Assembly (NCBI GenBank): GCA_900661335.1
Contig: CAACVY010000027.1
Location: 1-34,896, forward strand
Source: an uncultured bacterium
GTDB lineage: Bacteria > Verrucomicrobiota > Kiritimatiellia > PWTM01
DNA: 34,896 nucleotides
Reading direction: 5' to 3'
Part shown: piece by piece, positions 34,262-34,896 of the stretch
How the letters are laid out: every line of letters starts with the position of its first letter
Position numbering within the stretch: position 1 is the first letter of the stretch
The notes under the pieces: model-generated
What the model was told of the DNA's origin: nothing
Seen by the model: only the letters and a program-made list of their open reading frames with translations
Databases searched by the model: none
Made by a program: the position numbers and the translations under genes

Positions 34262-34417
34262 CGCGTTCCCTGGCGCGCTCGTCAGGTTCCCATAGCCGTC
34301 GTAGCTGAGTGGCTCCCCGTCCACGCTGGTGTTTTGGCTTAGCTTGTTCGCCGTGTAGCTCACCGACACCCCATTCTCCACCACCTTCGTCCGGTGGCCG
34401 ATAAGGTCATAATTCAT
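34262..34417 (-). pseudogene. Fragment of an RHS/YD-repeat protein
   Basis: About 52 codons on the minus strand carry the unmistakable RHS repeat pattern: YDLIGHRTKVVENGVSVSYT, then ANKLSQNTSVDGEPLSYD and GYGNLTS. RHS proteins are very large secreted or surface toxins and adhesins with dozens of YD repeats. Here the similarity starts abruptly after an unrelated segment, breaks off at about 34262, and the frame stops at 34187. No core domain or toxin tip is visible. This is a remnant of a former RHS gene, or a displaced tip cassette. Confidence 0.75.
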
Positions 34418-34502
34418 ACTGCACGCCTCGCGCCGGCATGCCGACTTGGAACGTTCCCCCGTGGGTTCATCCGAGGCTTGGATGCGGACCGCGGGGCCAG
34501 GG

Positions 34503-34720
34503 GGCACACTTGCGGGCCTCAGGGGCGACGCCGAAGGGCGTTTTCGGAGAAGCTGGGCGTATCTCCGGGTGCGGAAACTCTGGGCGCAGGTTCCGCAGGT
34601 GTGGATGGCGGCAGAAGAACTTGCTGCGCGCTACTGGGCCGAGCGCAGAAAAACGACGAGGGCTACGAACAAATCGCCACCGGGCTTCGCACCGCGGACC
34701 TGCTGTTTGCTCTCTTCTGA
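34503..34720 (+). pseudogene. Possible frameshifted gene remnant
   Basis: A frame through 34653 reads like protein (AYLRVRKLWAQVPQVWMAAE, then ELAARYWAERRK). At an A5 tract (34649-34653) the sense seems to pass to another frame that reads NDEGYEQIATGLRTADLLFALF-like residues and stops at 34718-34720. Joined, they would form the C-terminal part of a small helical protein. I do not recognise the family, and the upstream part and start are not found. Confidence 0.3.
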
Positions 34721-34896
34721 CCCATTCCGAACATCCCAACCGCGCGTACCCCAGCCCGCCCCACCGCTGTCCCGCGCCCGCCTCTACGCGAGAAACTTGC
34801 CCCCCCCGCGCCTCCCTCTGCCCAATCCATTCTCAAACTGCACGTCGCAACGTGCCTCGCCGGGCTCGACTCGCGCGACGGGCTCCGTTGCGGCGG
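34721..34896. other. Right window edge, no gene seen
   Basis: The last 176 bases are C-rich on the plus strand, with a run of eight C at about 34801. No convincing reading frame or RNA gene is visible. Confidence 0.4.

Noticed and set aside
1-34896. CRISPR array, insertion sequence or integrase
   Set aside because: No regularly spaced direct repeats, transposase motifs or terminal inverted repeats were recognised anywhere in the window.

Overview
The window is about 34.9 kb of GC-rich, gene-dense bacterial chromosome. It looks like a Gram-negative member of the PVC superphylum, most likely Verrucomicrobiota. The reasons are the outer-membrane barrels and secreted proteins, a putative porin, PEGA-domain and FAD_oxidored-type secreted proteins, a long Bat operon, and an msbA-like/trxB pair. 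The lineage is inferred from gene content only; no rRNA is present.

Layout. (1) 1-4045, plus strand: the 3' end of an AraC-family regulator, then a three-gene cluster of exported proteins (a small secreted protein, a coiled-coil/PEGA/lectin-like protein and a putative porin). (2) 14660 down to 4052, minus strand: a very compact operon of MoxR ATPase, a small coiled-coil protein, a DUF58 protein, a DUF4381-like lipoprotein, BatA, a BatB-BatC fusion, BatD, BatE, a CtpA-type S41 protease and a DUF6941 protein. Most neighbours share an ATGA or GTGA stop/start, and a good sigma70-type promoter with a palindrome in its spacer lies upstream. (3) 16293-14890: an NtrC-type sigma54 activator, then a 685-bp stretch without a clear gene, then tRNA-Glu(CUC). 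(4) 20472 down to 17056, minus strand: trxB, an MsbA-like ABC exporter and a membrane-anchored PsbP-like protein. (5) 20622-26096, plus strand: a DUF3311-like small membrane protein, a sodium/solute symporter and an exported 1155-residue protein with two FAD-dependent oxidoreductase units and C-terminal HEAT-like repeats. (6) 31819 down to 26331, minus strand: an exopolysaccharide module. It holds a giant TPR / NodB-type deacetylase / outer-membrane barrel fusion (PgaA and PgaB in one chain), an AlgI-like MBOAT O-acetyltransferase, and what looks like the isolated N-terminus of an SGNH/DUF459 protein. (7) 31903-33059, plus strand, divergent from the exporter: a minimal GGDEF protein overlapping rsmD. 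(8) 33526-33867: mscL lacking its usual C-terminal helix. (9) 33868-34896: a gene-poor flank with an RHS-repeat remnant and a possible frameshifted gene.

How the parts fit together. The Bat operon predicts a MoxR-driven assembly of membrane VWA proteins and TPR partners working in the envelope, with a periplasmic protease co-transcribed. The right-hand exporter, MBOAT and diguanylate cyclase form a plausible c-di-GMP-linked pathway for making and exporting a partly deacetylated and O-acetylated polysaccharide, although no glycosyltransferase is in view. The fused exporter-deacetylase with an altered second metal-binding motif, and the fused twin-FAD protein, are the least ordinary proteins here.
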